A stretch of 37,373 nt of DNA from Rhodanobacter sp. PCA2 (GCF_013620825.1 NZ_NJIC01000010.1:42650-80022); one strand, 5' to 3'; counted from the stretch's first letter, positions 8,611-16,903 are shown. Notes: generated from the sequence alone by a model not told the origin. Program-made: numbers and translations.

Positions 8611-9879
8611 CTATTTCGCCACGAGGCGGATGCCCGGCGTGGCCGCGGCCACGCCATGGCGATCGGTTTCGCGCTTGAAGAAGAACAGCGCGGCCAGGAT
8701 CAGGCACATCGGCAGCAGCGAGAAATAGAACGCGTCGATGCCGTTGGAGCGGGCGAACACGATGGCGGTGATGCGCGAGCCCAGCGTGCCGCCGAGCGCC
8801 GAGAAGATCACGATCAAACCCGTCATCGCCGCGTGCGAGGGCTTGGGCAGCGAGCTCAGCACCACCGAGTTGATCACCGGATAGATCGGCGCCATCAGCA
8901 GGCCCACCAGCGGGAACAGGTACGCCGCGACGGGCGCGTTGCGCCAGCCGGCCACGGCGCCCGGCGCGACGTCGCGGGCCAGCGGCAGGCTCAGCAGCAC
9001 GATCGCGGCCATGCCGACCACGCAGATGTTGAGCAAGGTGTACCAGTGCAGGCGCCGCAGCGCCTGTCCGGCGGCGAGGCGCCCCAGCGCGATCGCGCCG
9101 GGCAGGATGCTGGCGAGCTGGATGCTCATCGCGTTCGGCAGCTTGAGGATCTCGTTGTTGAAGGTCGGCAGCCAGGTCGAGAAGCTCTGCTCGATCAGCA
9201 CGTAGAGGAAGGCCGAGATCAGGAACACGTAGACCAGCGGCCGCACGAACAGCTGCAGCATCTCCACCAGCGAACCCTTCATGGTCGAGGTGTGCGCGTT
9301 GTGCGCCGCGGACTCGTCCATGCGCGAGCCGGCCAGCAGGACGATCGTCACGACGCACAGCGCGGCGAGCACCCAGTACACGTCGAGCCACGCCAGGTCG
9401 GCCGGTGCGGCGTGGTTGATGAAGGCGCTGAACAGCCAGTTGCCGACCAGCACGCCGAGCATGAAGGTGCCTTCGATCGTCGTGGTCAGGCGGCCATGCG
9501 CGGCGCGGTCGGCGGTGAGCAGGCCGATCGAGGAATACACGCCGACCTTGGCCAGCGCGAACGAGACGCCGACGCAGGTGAACAGCGCCTCGGTGGTGCG
9601 GAAGCTTGGCCACAGCGGCATCAGCACGCAGGCCGCGCCGAGCAGCGCCAGCGCCAGGATCATCGCGCGCCGGTAGCCGATCAGCGGCAGGAACGAGGCC
9701 ACGCCGAACGAGACCACGGCGATGGTGAGGTCCTTGAACAGTTCGAGCAGGCTGGCTTCGGTCTTGCCCACGCCGAAGCTGGCGATGGACTGCAGTATCA
9801 CCGTGCCCACGCTGTTGAGCAGGATCGCGAAGACCACGTAGGTCAGCGCGAGCGCGGCGATCATGCGGAAACGATTCAT
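8611..9879 (-). CDS. MFS sugar transporter
   Basis: The 422-residue inner-membrane protein has about 12 hydrophobic segments from residue 5 on, and major-facilitator features such as a charged loop after TM2 (GYRRAM) and a long cytoplasmic loop near the middle (residues about 185-210, DESAAHNAHTST). Its company suggests sugar:proton symport, delivering the products of the periplasmic glycosidases or an intact disaccharide. The ATG at 9879 is preceded by GAGGTG five to six nt upstream, which decides it over a start 23 codons earlier. A hairpin separates it from the receptor gene upstream. It resembles the fucose/glucose/galactose-type permeases seen beside TonB receptors in xanthomonads, but the substrate cannot be read from the sequence. 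Confidence 0.85.
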   Translation of the reverse strand: MNRFRMIAALALTYVVFAILLNSVGTVILQSIASFGVGKTEASLLELFKDLTIAVVSFGVASFLPLIGYRRAMILALALLGAACVLMPLWPSFRTTEALFTCVGVSFALAKVGVYSSIGLLTADRAAHGRLTTTIEGTFMLGVLVGNWLFSAFINHAAPADLAWLDVYWVLAALCVVTIVLLAGSRMDESAAHNAHTSTMKGSLVEMLQLFVRPLVYVFLISAFLYVLIEQSFSTWLPTFNNEILKLPNAMSIQLASILPGAIALGRLAAGQALRRLHWYTLLNICVVGMAAIVLLSLPLARDVAPGAVAGWRNAPVAAYLFPLVGLLMAPIYPVINSVVLSSLPKPSHAAMTGLIVIFSALGGTLGSRITAIVFARSNGIDAFYFSLLPMCLILAALFFFKRETDRHGVAAATPGIRLVAK

Positions 9880-9910
9880 GCGCACCTCGGCCGTGGTCCA
9901 CGTCGAAAAC

Positions 9911-9946
9911 GGCGGCCCGGACCGCCATCGCACGATCCGGGCCGCC
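9911..9946 (-). terminator. Intra-operon hairpin, possible attenuating terminator
   Basis: GGCGGCCCGGA (9911-9921) and TCCGGGCCGCC (9936-9946) are perfect 11-bp complements with a 14-nt loop. On the minus strand the hairpin is followed by GTTTTC, a short T-run. It sits 22 bp after the receptor stop and before the MFS gene. It could be a partial terminator or an mRNA-stabilising barrier that sets a high receptor to low transporter ratio. Confidence 0.5.
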
Positions 9947-9967
9947 ACGCGGGGGAATGTTGCCTCG

Positions 9968-12538
9968 TCAGAACTGGTACTTCACCTGGAAGCTGTACTG
10001 GTGGCCTTCCAGCGCGCGCGCCAGCAGCACGCCCGACGAGCCGGTGGCATTGCCCGCGATGCGCGAGTTCGACTCCGTCAGGCCCAGCGTGTCGGTCACG
10101 TTGGAGCCCAGCAGGGTGAACACCCAGCGCTTGTCGTAGGTGTACTGCGCGCCCACGTTGAAGTCGGTGTAGCTGCCCAGTTGCTGCAGGGCCAACTGGT
10201 CCTGGGTGTGCGCCCCCACGTATTCCATGGTCACCCACAGGCGCAGGTCGCCATGGGCCGTGGGCAGGGTCAGGGTCGGCGTCAGGCGCACCTGGAACTT
10301 CGGCTGGCGCTGCAGCTGCATGCCCTGGTAGGTGCCCACGAATTCGCCGGTGGGATTGCCTGGCGTGGGCAGGCCGTAGAACACCGCGTTGCCCTTGAAG
10401 TGCGAGTAGTGGCCGTCCATCCAGTCGCCGGAGGCGATCATCGAGAACATCTTGTCCGGCGTGGTGGCGATCAGGTTGAAGTTGATGCCCCGGGTATCCG
10501 AGCCGTAGGTGGACTTGCTGCCGAACGGCACGCCGAGCAGGGAGGGCTGGTAGCTCAGGCCGTTGAACTGGCGGTGGTAGAACGAGACGTCGGCGTTCAG
10601 CCAGTTCGCCTGGTACTTCCAGCCCACCTCGAAGTTCTGCACCTTGAGCAGCGGCGGCGTGTCGCCGGTGACGCTGCCGCGCATGTCGTCGAAGCTGTTG
10701 AAGTGCGCGCCCTTGTTGGCGCGGGCGTAGACGGACATGTTGTCCATGATCTTGTAGGTGGCGCCGACCGTCCACGAAGTGTGGGTCTTGTCGTAGTTGG
10801 TGCGCGCGTACGTGCCGTTGCACATCGAGACGGCGTTGTTGTACAGCGTGTTCGGGTTGCCGTCGAGGTCGACGTTGGACAGGTTGCAGACGGTGTTGTG
10901 CGCGTCCTCGTTCTCCACGCGGACCGAGGCGTCGAGGATCCACTTGTCGAGGTTCCACATGTCGGACAGGTAGAGCGCCTTGTTGGTGGCGACGCCGTTC
11001 TCGGTGATGTTGTAGCCGCCGTTGTAGATCAGGCCCTGGCCGTTGGTGACCTGGTAGGTCTGGCCGCCCTGCACGTAGCTCACCGCGATCGGGATCGCGT
11101 TCGGCGTGTTGGTCATCAGCATCGGGTTGCCGAGCGACCAGCGGTCGTTGTCGGTGTAGTGCGCGAGGTACAGGCCGGCGGTCAGCGTGTTGCCCTCGAA
11201 CAGTTCCTTGCTGAGGCGGAAGTCGTTGATCACGCTCTTCAGGTTCTTGTGGATGTGCCACAGGCCCTGGCTGATCACGTCCAGGTTCGGGTTGGTGATC
11301 ACGCCCGCGCCGTTGGCGTAGCTGGCGGTGTACACGGCGCCGGCGGGAACGGCGTTGCCGGGATAGGTTCCGGCGGTGTTTTCCCAGGCGCTGAGCGACT
11401 GGGGATTCGCGCCGGAGAACAGCGCGTTGGTGTCCATGTTGCCGCCGTTGACCAGGAACTTGTCGCTCACCGTCCAGCCGTTGCCGAAGTCCCAGTCGAA
11501 GTTCGCGCCGAGGAAGCCGAGTTGCGCGCCGCGGCCGTCTGCTAGGTCGACGCTGGTGCCGCCGCCCGGATAGCTTTCCAGGTAGGTGTGCTGCATGGCG
11601 CGGCTGTAGTAGGTGCTGGTCAGCGGGTCGAAGCCCGGATAGGCGGAGAAGATGCCGGGGCGGTCCTGGATCATCGGCACCGGCGTGATGAACTGGTTCT
11701 TGTCGTCCAGGCCGCGGGCCCAGAACACCAGCGAGCCGTTGTCCCAGTCCTTGGTCAGCGTGGCGGTGAGCTGGCCGCCCTTGTCGGACGGATACTGCGG
11801 CTTGCGCACGCCGTCGGAGACGCGGTAGAAGCCGCCCACGCTGCCGTACCAGCCGTTCTTGCCGATCGGGAAGCCGTAGAAGCCGTCGACGCGGCGCAGG
11901 TTGCCGGTGCCGTAGGTGACGCCGATGCTGCCGGACGGCGTGTCGGTGCCCTGCTTCAGGATGTAGTTGGAGGTGAGGCCGATCTGGCCGTCGCCGAACA
12001 CCACCGATGGGCCGCCCAGCAGCAGTTCCACGTGGTCGATGGTGTCGTCGAGGCGGAACATCGAGCTCTGCTCGAAGAACGACAGCGAGGGCATGCCGTA
12101 CAGCGGCGTGCCCATGATCTGGTTGGTGTAGAACGGGGCGTCGCCGCCGCCCGGGAAGCCGGCGATCTCGATGTTCGCGCCGGTCTCGCCGCCGGTGGAC
12201 TCGGGCCATACGCCCGGCGCGAGCTTCAGCAGGTCGGCGGAGCTGCGCGGGTTGGCCTGCTGGATCTGCGCCGAGGTGGCGGTGGTGATCGAATAGCTGG
12301 CGTCGACCTTGCGCACGCCGGTGGTGCTGGCCGAACCGGTGACGACGACCTGTTCCAGCGACTGCACGGACTTGCCGTTTTTCGACTTGCCGTCCGGGCT
12401 CTGCCCGGTGGCGGGGGCGGCCGGCGTGGTGGCCTGGGACTGGGCCTGTCCGTTGTCCTGGGCCTGGGCGTTGCCGGAGGCGAGGGCCGCCGCGATCGCC
12501 GCGGACAGGGTCAAGCTTGTGAGTAGCCGAGTGCTCAT
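9968..12538 (-). CDS. TonB-dependent receptor of the sugar locus
   Basis: The 856-residue outer-membrane protein starts with a signal peptide (MSTRLLTSLTLSAAIAAALA..., cut after AQA). A low-complexity Gln/Ala/Pro/Ser stretch follows, then a TonB-box-like EQVVVTGSAS near residues 60-70. A plug domain comes next (QQANPRSSADLLKLAPGV..., DHVELLLGGPSVVFGDG). The remaining ~650 residues are a beta-barrel with alternating Trp/Tyr-rich strands and a terminal Phe (FQVKYQF), the usual signal for BAM insertion. There is no N-terminal anti-sigma-interacting domain, so control is probably by the adjacent LacI repressor. The start follows GGGGAG by 7 nt and lies 14 bp after the GH65 fusion gene, so the two are co-transcribed. 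It is expected to import an alpha-glucoside too large or too dilute for porins. Confidence 0.92.
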   Translation of the reverse strand: MSTRLLTSLTLSAAIAAALASGNAQAQDNGQAQSQATTPAAPATGQSPDGKSKNGKSVQSLEQVVVTGSASTTGVRKVDASYSITTATSAQIQQANPRSSADLLKLAPGVWPESTGGETGANIEIAGFPGGGDAPFYTNQIMGTPLYGMPSLSFFEQSSMFRLDDTIDHVELLLGGPSVVFGDGQIGLTSNYILKQGTDTPSGSIGVTYGTGNLRRVDGFYGFPIGKNGWYGSVGGFYRVSDGVRKPQYPSDKGGQLTATLTKDWDNGSLVFWARGLDDKNQFITPVPMIQDRPGIFSAYPGFDPLTSTYYSRAMQHTYLESYPGGGTSVDLADGRGAQLGFLGANFDWDFGNGWTVSDKFLVNGGNMDTNALFSGANPQSLSAWENTAGTYPGNAVPAGAVYTASYANGAGVITNPNLDVISQGLWHIHKNLKSVINDFRLSKELFEGNTLTAGLYLAHYTDNDRWSLGNPMLMTNTPNAIPIAVSYVQGGQTYQVTNGQGLIYNGGYNITENGVATNKALYLSDMWNLDKWILDASVRVENEDAHNTVCNLSNVDLDGNPNTLYNNAVSMCNGTYARTNYDKTHTSWTVGATYKIMDNMSVYARANKGAHFNSFDDMRGSVTGDTPPLLKVQNFEVGWKYQANWLNADVSFYHRQFNGLSYQPSLLGVPFGSKSTYGSDTRGINFNLIATTPDKMFSMIASGDWMDGHYSHFKGNAVFYGLPTPGNPTGEFVGTYQGMQLQRQPKFQVRLTPTLTLPTAHGDLRLWVTMEYVGAHTQDQLALQQLGSYTDFNVGAQYTYDKRWVFTLLGSNVTDTLGLTESNSRIAGNATGSSGVLLARALEGHQYSFQVKYQF

Positions 12539-12552
12539 GTTCTGACTCCCCG

Positions 12553-15500
12553 TCAGGTCTGGTTGCTGGGTGATGCGGCGGCGGCGGGATGCCGGGCCGA
12601 TGGGCCGCTTGTCGTTGTGATCCGGCCGATGTCGAACGCGGCGATGTTCGACAAGAGCACGTCGGCGTCGGCCAGGGCTTCCGCCCGGCCTATGCCTATC
12701 GCCGCCATCCCCGCGGCATGAATGCTGGCGATGCCTGCCGCGGCGTCCTCCACGCCGAGGCATTCCGCCGGCGCCAGACCGAGACCGGCGGCGGCGGCGA
12801 GAAAGATTTCCGGGTCGGGCTTGGAGCGCGCGATGCGGCTGGCGTCGACCACGTAGTCGAACAGCCCGGCGATGCCCAGCCGCTCGATCAGCTGCGGCGC
12901 GTTGCGGCTGGCCGAGGCCAGCGCGGTCTTCAGCCCCGCGCGGCGCACCGATTCCACCGCGGCGCGCGCGCCCGGCAGCAGGTGCTGCGGGTCCAGGCGG
13001 TCGATCAGCTCGACGTAGCGGGCGTTCTTGCGCGCGGCCAGTTCGGCCTTTTCCGCGTCGTCGTAGCGGCGCGGCGCGCGTTCCAGCAGGATCTCCAGCG
13101 AGCCCATGCGGTCCACGCCCTTCATGCGCTCGGCGATCGCCTCGTCGAACGGCGCGTCGATTTCGGCGGCGAGCTGCTGCCAGGCCGCGCGATGCAGCAC
13201 GGCGGTGTCGGCGAGCACGCCGTCGAGGTCGAAGATCACGCCTTTCGGCGCACAGGTGGCTGTCGCCGGATGGGCGAACTGCAGCGACTCGCCCGTGCGC
13301 ACATGCTGCGGCTGGCCGCGATGCAGGAAGTCCAGCGCCTCGCCATCCACCAGCGTATAGCGCACGCCGTCGGCATCCACTTCCACGCGCAGCTGCGCAT
13401 CGCGCCAGCGCAGGCCGAAGCGATAGCCCTGCCAGGCGTGGGGCAGCTGCGGCGCCAGCGCGGGGCGGCCGCCGGTCACGCGCAGGCCGCCGAAGCCCCA
13501 GACCAGCGCCAGCCAGCTGCCGGCCATGCCGGCCATGTGCAGGCCGTGCCCGGCGTTGCCGTGCGAGTCGTCCAGGTCCATCCGCAAGGTGTCGAGGAAA
13601 TACCGGTACGCCTGCGCCCCGCGGCCCACCTCGGCGGCGACTACCGCGAAGGTGGAGGCGGACAGCGTGGAGTCGTGCACGGTGACGCCTTCGTAGTAGT
13701 CGAAGTTGCGTCGCTTGGCGGCGACGTCCACGTCATCGCCGGCCAGCATCAGCGCCAGCAGGGTATCGGCCTGCTTGCACACCTGGTGGCGGTAGATCGT
13801 GAGCGGGTGCCAGTGCAGCAGCAGCGGGCGCAGCGCGGGGTCGTGCAATTGCGCGGGCGCGAGCCGCGGCTTGTCGAGGAAGCCGTCGTCCTGCGGGAAG
13901 ACGCCCAGCTCCGCGTCCACCGGCAGGTACATCGCGTCGGCGGCGCGCCGCCATCGGGCGGCTTCGTCCGCGGCCAGGTCGATGCGCTGCGCCAGCGCGG
14001 CATGCTTGGCCGGGTGCGTCGCGGCCAGCCACTCGACGGTGGCGGCGGCGTCGCGCAGGTGCCGCTGCGCCATGCGGTTGGTGTAGTGGTTGTTGTCGAC
14101 CAGGGCGGAGTATTCGTCCGGCCCGGTCACCTCGTGGATGCAGAACGCGCCGCCGCGGCGCGGGTTGCAGTGGCCGAGGTCCAGCCAGATGCGCGCGGTT
14201 TCGCACAGCATCTCCGCGCCCATGTCGCGCAGGAACGCCTCGTCGCCGCTGGCGTCCACGTACAGGCGGATCGCCCAGGCGATGTCGGCGTTGATGTGGT
14301 ACTGCGCCGAGCCGCCGGGGTAGTAGGCCGAGCATTCGTCGCCGGCGATGGTGCGCCAGGGATACAGCGCGCCGCGCGCATGGTTCAGCTCGCGGGCGTG
14401 GGCGCGGGCGCGGTCCAGCGTGGCATGGCGCCAGGCCAGCATGTGCCGTGCGAGCCGCGGCGCCGCGGTGGCCAGCACCGGCAGCATGAAGGCTTCGGCA
14501 TCCCAGAAATAATGGCCTTCGTAGCCTTCGCCGGTGAGGCCCTTGGCGGCCACGCTGCCGCCGTCGTCGCGGCTGGCGGACTGGAACAGCTGGAACAGGT
14601 TGAAGCGCAGCGCCTGCTCCGTGTCCGGCGCACCGTCGATGGCGAGGTCGGCCGCGCGCCACAACGCGTCGAGTTGTCCCGCCTGGCCGGCCAGCAGGGA
14701 GGGGAATCCTGCGTGGCCGGCCGATTCCAGTGCTTCCGCGGCACTGGACAGCAGGACAGGGTCGACGCTTGCCGCAGCGCCGGGCGTGGACCAGGCCCAG
14801 GCCGCGAATTTCTCCAGGGTCACCTCGCCGCCGGGAACCAGCGTGCCGGCGTAGGTCTGCACCACGCCGCGCAGCGTGCGGGTGGCGCCGTGAAAGCCCA
14901 GTGCAGGATCGGGCAGCGCATGCATCTGCGCGCAGACCAGCCGGATGCCGCTGTGCGTGGTGTGCTGGCTCACCCAGGCGAGCGCTGCGGTGGCGCGGGC
15001 GTCGTGCAACTGCAGGCCGCCGCTGAGGTGGGCGCCGATGCGCGGGTCGTCGCCCTGCGCGGCGGCCGTGCGCACGGTGTCTATCATCGAGTCCAGCGCG
15101 ATCGGGCCGCTGTAGTCGATCGAGCGGACGCAGTAGCGGATCGCCAGCACGCCGGGTCGGTCCAGCGGCACCAGCCGTTCGGCGACGATCTCCAGCGTGC
15201 CGCCGCGCGGCGCGCGCCAGCGCAGCGTGCGGCGGTAGCAGCCGGTGCGCAGGTCCAGCCGGCGATCCAGCGCCAGCCACTCGCCTTCGTCCAGGTGCAC
15301 GGGGACGTCGTCCAGCCGCAGCCGGATGCGGCTGGCATCGGCCACCGGCACGCGGGTGTCGGTATGGCTGGCGAAACCGGTGAAGCGCTCGTGGTAGGCG
15401 ATCGGCGAGCGTTCCCACACGCCGGCCAGGAAACAGCCCTGGCTGGGGCTTTCGTCCTCTTCCAGGCCGCCGCGTACGCCCAGCGAGCCGTTCGCGAGCG

Positions 15501-15642
15501 CGAACAGGCTTTCGTCCTGGGCGAAGCCGGCGCGGTCGTGGCCATGGCGGACGAGCTGCCAGGGATCGGCCCCGGTGGTGGCGTGCGCCGTCGTGCCCGC
15601 ATCGGCGGGCAGGGCAGTCGCGGCCGCATCATGAGTCCGCAC
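12553..15642 (-). CDS. GH65 disaccharide phosphorylase fused to beta-phosphoglucomutase
   Basis: This is a 1029-residue, two-enzyme polypeptide without a signal peptide, so cytoplasmic. Residues about 25-790 are a GH65 phosphorylase: HYFWDAEAFMLPVL, AQYHINADIAWAI, general acid E510 in VTGPDEYSALVDNN, and the phosphate-binding HDSTLSASTFA (from H656). Residues about 800-1010 are a HAD-superfamily beta-phosphoglucomutase: nucleophile D805 and acid/base D807 in IFDLDGVLADT, then ASASRNAP and SKPDPEIF motifs. Together they would turn a glucose disaccharide plus phosphate into glucose and glucose-6-phosphate. The disaccharide (maltose, trehalose, kojibiose or nigerose) is not determined. Start: GTG at 15642, with GAGGGG 9 nt upstream; longer frames reaching 15735 start upstream of the predicted transcript and are unlikely. 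Confidence 0.9.
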   Translation of the reverse strand: MRTHDAAATALPADAGTTAHATTGADPWQLVRHGHDRAGFAQDESLFALANGSLGVRGGLEEDESPSQGCFLAGVWERSPIAYHERFTGFASHTDTRVPVADASRIRLRLDDVPVHLDEGEWLALDRRLDLRTGCYRRTLRWRAPRGGTLEIVAERLVPLDRPGVLAIRYCVRSIDYSGPIALDSMIDTVRTAAAQGDDPRIGAHLSGGLQLHDARATAALAWVSQHTTHSGIRLVCAQMHALPDPALGFHGATRTLRGVVQTYAGTLVPGGEVTLEKFAAWAWSTPGAAASVDPVLLSSAAEALESAGHAGFPSLLAGQAGQLDALWRAADLAIDGAPDTEQALRFNLFQLFQSASRDDGGSVAAKGLTGEGYEGHYFWDAEAFMLPVLATAAPRLARHMLAWRHATLDRARAHARELNHARGALYPWRTIAGDECSAYYPGGSAQYHINADIAWAIRLYVDASGDEAFLRDMGAEMLCETARIWLDLGHCNPRRGGAFCIHEVTGPDEYSALVDNNHYTNRMAQRHLRDAAATVEWLAATHPAKHAALAQRIDLAADEAARWRRAADAMYLPVDAELGVFPQDDGFLDKPRLAPAQLHDPALRPLLLHWHPLTIYRHQVCKQADTLLALMLAGDDVDVAAKRRNFDYYEGVTVHDSTLSASTFAVVAAEVGRGAQAYRYFLDTLRMDLDDSHGNAGHGLHMAGMAGSWLALVWGFGGLRVTGGRPALAPQLPHAWQGYRFGLRWRDAQLRVEVDADGVRYTLVDGEALDFLHRGQPQHVRTGESLQFAHPATATCAPKGVIFDLDGVLADTAVLHRAAWQQLAAEIDAPFDEAIAERMKGVDRMGSLEILLERAPRRYDDAEKAELAARKNARYVELIDRLDPQHLLPGARAAVESVRRAGLKTALASASRNAPQLIERLGIAGLFDYVVDASRIARSKPDPEIFLAAAAGLGLAPAECLGVEDAAAGIASIHAAGMAAIGIGRAEALADADVLLSNIAAFDIGRITTTSGPSARHPAAAASPSNQT

Positions 15643-15651
15643 GTGATGAAT

Positions 15652-15657
15652 CCCCTC
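15652..15657 (-). promoter_or_regulatory. Ribosome binding site deciding the GTG start
   Basis: GAGGGG on the minus strand lies 9 nt before the GTG at 15642. No comparable site precedes the in-frame ATGs at 15687 or 15735, and the latter lies inside the operator, upstream of the predicted transcription start. Confidence 0.6.
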
Positions 15658-15706
15658 GCATGGTCGCAAAGGGCGCCGAAGCGACATCGACACCCGTTCG
15701 GTGGCG

Positions 15707-15735
15707 AGCATACGGGCGAATGATATCGATATCAA
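15707..15735 (-). promoter_or_regulatory. Sigma-70 promoter of the sugar operon
   Basis: On the minus strand TTGATA (15730-15735, five of six consensus bases) is followed after exactly 17 bp by TATGCT (15707-15712, four of six). Transcription would start near 15700, leaving a leader of about 58 nt to the GTG. The -35 box lies inside the twin operator, so a bound repressor would exclude RNA polymerase. Confidence 0.65.
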
Positions 15736-15750
15736 GATATCGATATCATT
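15719..15750. promoter_or_regulatory. Twin LacI-type operator, perfect 15-bp inverted repeat
   Basis: AATGATATCGATATC (15719-15733) and GATATCGATATCATT (15736-15750) are exact complements around AA. Each half contains its own CG-centred palindrome (TGATATCGATATCA at 15721-15734; near-identical AGATATCGATATCA at 15735-15748), with centres 14 bp apart. CG-centred even palindromes are the usual target of LacI-family repressors, and the gene for one starts 134 bp away. It is strikingly AT-rich against its GC-rich surroundings. The remaining spacer (15751-15883) shows no convincing promoter for lacI. Confidence 0.8.
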
Positions 15751-15883
15751 ACATTTGAAACGGCTTTGGACGGCCTCTGGGCCGGTGATGATGCATTGAA
15801 CATGCTGCGTTCGCGGGCGACACTAGCCCCCGCTTGAGGAGGGCGCTTGCGCCCGCGTCCATCGCCGCCCGGAGGGCCGTCCC

Positions 15884-16894
15884 GTGAGTCCTGCCAAGAA
15901 GAAGCAGCCCGTCGCGGCCCAGGCCGGCCTGACCATGGCGGACCTGGCGAAGCTGGCGGGGGTGTCCAAGATCACTGTGTCGCGGGCGCTGGGCGACAGT
16001 CCGCTGGTGACGCCGGAAACCCGCGAGCGCATCCAGGCGCTGGCGCGCAAGCACGGCTACAAGCTCAACGTCAGCGCCCGCAACCTCCGTCTCCGGCGTA
16101 GCCACACGGTGGCGGTGATCGTGGAGATGAAGCCCTCGTCCAGCCGCACCATGTGGGATCCCTACCCGCTGTCCCTGCTGGGCGGCATCACGCAGGAACT
16201 GACCTCGGCCGGCTACAGCGTGCTGCTGACCACCCGCCACGACGCGGCGAACGCCGCGGTGCAGGCCGCCGACGGGCTGATCCTGCTGGGCCAGGGCGTG
16301 CACCAGGACGCGGTGAAGCTGTACGACCGCATGGGCCTGCCGATGGTGGTGTGGGGCGCCGAGTCCGACCACGACAACCACATCGTGGTGGGCAGCGACA
16401 ACCGCCAGAGCGGGGTGAGCGTGGCCGAGCGCTTCCTCTCGATCGGACGGCGCCACCCGGTGTTCATCGGCAACTCCGACCACCCGGAAATGGCCCAGCG
16501 CCTGCACGGCTTCGTGGACGAGTTGGCCGGCCACGGCATCAAGCCGCTGCTGCTGCAGCGGGTGGACTGGACGCTGGAGTCCGGCGTGGCCGCGGTGCAC
16601 TCGCTGGCCAGCCGCAAGGTGCATTTCGACGCGATCTTCGCCTGCAGCGACCTGCTGGCGATGGGCGCGATCCGGGCGCTGGTGGAGCTGGGCCTGTCGG
16701 TGCCGAACGACGTATCGGTGGTGGGTTACGACGACACGCCGCACGGCGTCAGCTTCCTGCCGCCGCTGTCCACCGTGCGGCAGAACTGGCAGGAGGGCGG
16801 CGTGCTGCTGGCGCGCAAGGTGCTGGCGCTGATCGACGGCCAGCCGGTGGCCTCGCAGATGCTGCCGACCAGCCTGATCGTGCGCGCGACCTGA
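15884..16894 (+). CDS. LacI-family transcriptional repressor of the sugar locus
   Basis: The 336-residue protein starts at a GTG 7 nt after GGAGGG. The helix-turn-helix covers about residues 16-40 (MADLAKLAGVSKITVSRAL), and the hinge helix SARNLR holds the Leu that in this family wedges into the central CpG of the operator, matching the CG-centred palindromes upstream. Residues about 75-336 are a periplasmic-binding-protein-like effector domain (VAVIVEMKP, FIGNSDHPEMAQRL, DAIFACSDLLAMGAIRAL, VSVVGYDDTPHG), so the inducer is probably a sugar or sugar phosphate. It is divergent from the GH65 operon and the natural candidate to bind the twin operator and repress it. Its stop lies only 9 bp from the convergent pilS stop, giving a very tight right border of the inserted locus. 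Confidence 0.9.
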   Translation: MSPAKKKQPVAAQAGLTMADLAKLAGVSKITVSRALGDSPLVTPETRERIQALARKHGYKLNVSARNLRLRRSHTVAVIVEMKPSSSRTMWDPYPLSLLGGITQELTSAGYSVLLTTRHDAANAAVQAADGLILLGQGVHQDAVKLYDRMGLPMVVWGAESDHDNHIVVGSDNRQSGVSVAERFLSIGRRHPVFIGNSDHPEMAQRLHGFVDELAGHGIKPLLLQRVDWTLESGVAAVHSLASRKVHFDAIFACSDLLAMGAIRALVELGLSVPNDVSVVGYDDTPHGVSFLPPLSTVRQNWQEGGVLLARKVLALIDGQPVASQMLPTSLIVRAT

Positions 16895-16903
16895 AACCGG
16901 ACC

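Noticed and set aside
12589-15723. Antisense open frame of about 1000 codons opposite the GH65 fusion
   Set aside because: Its length reflects codon bias of the real gene; composition is low-complexity and no domain is recognisable.
15642-15735. Longer N-terminus of the GH65 fusion starting at the ATG at 15735
   Set aside because: It lies inside the operator and upstream of the predicted transcription start, and its extra residues resemble nothing in GH65. The GTG at 15642 has a good ribosome site.
15755-15783. TTGAAA at 15755-15760 as -35 of a lacI promoter
   Set aside because: No acceptable -10 lies 16-18 bp downstream; the sequence there is GC-rich.
15787-15799. Shared GATGATGCATTG near lacI and at the receptor promoter (about 32602-32613)
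   Set aside because: The 12-base match lies upstream of one promoter and downstream of the other start point, so a common regulatory role is not supported.
1624-16903. Integrative element with attachment sites
   Set aside because: No integrase, transposase, tRNA gene or flanking direct repeat is visible. The locus may have been inserted by homologous recombination or an old event.
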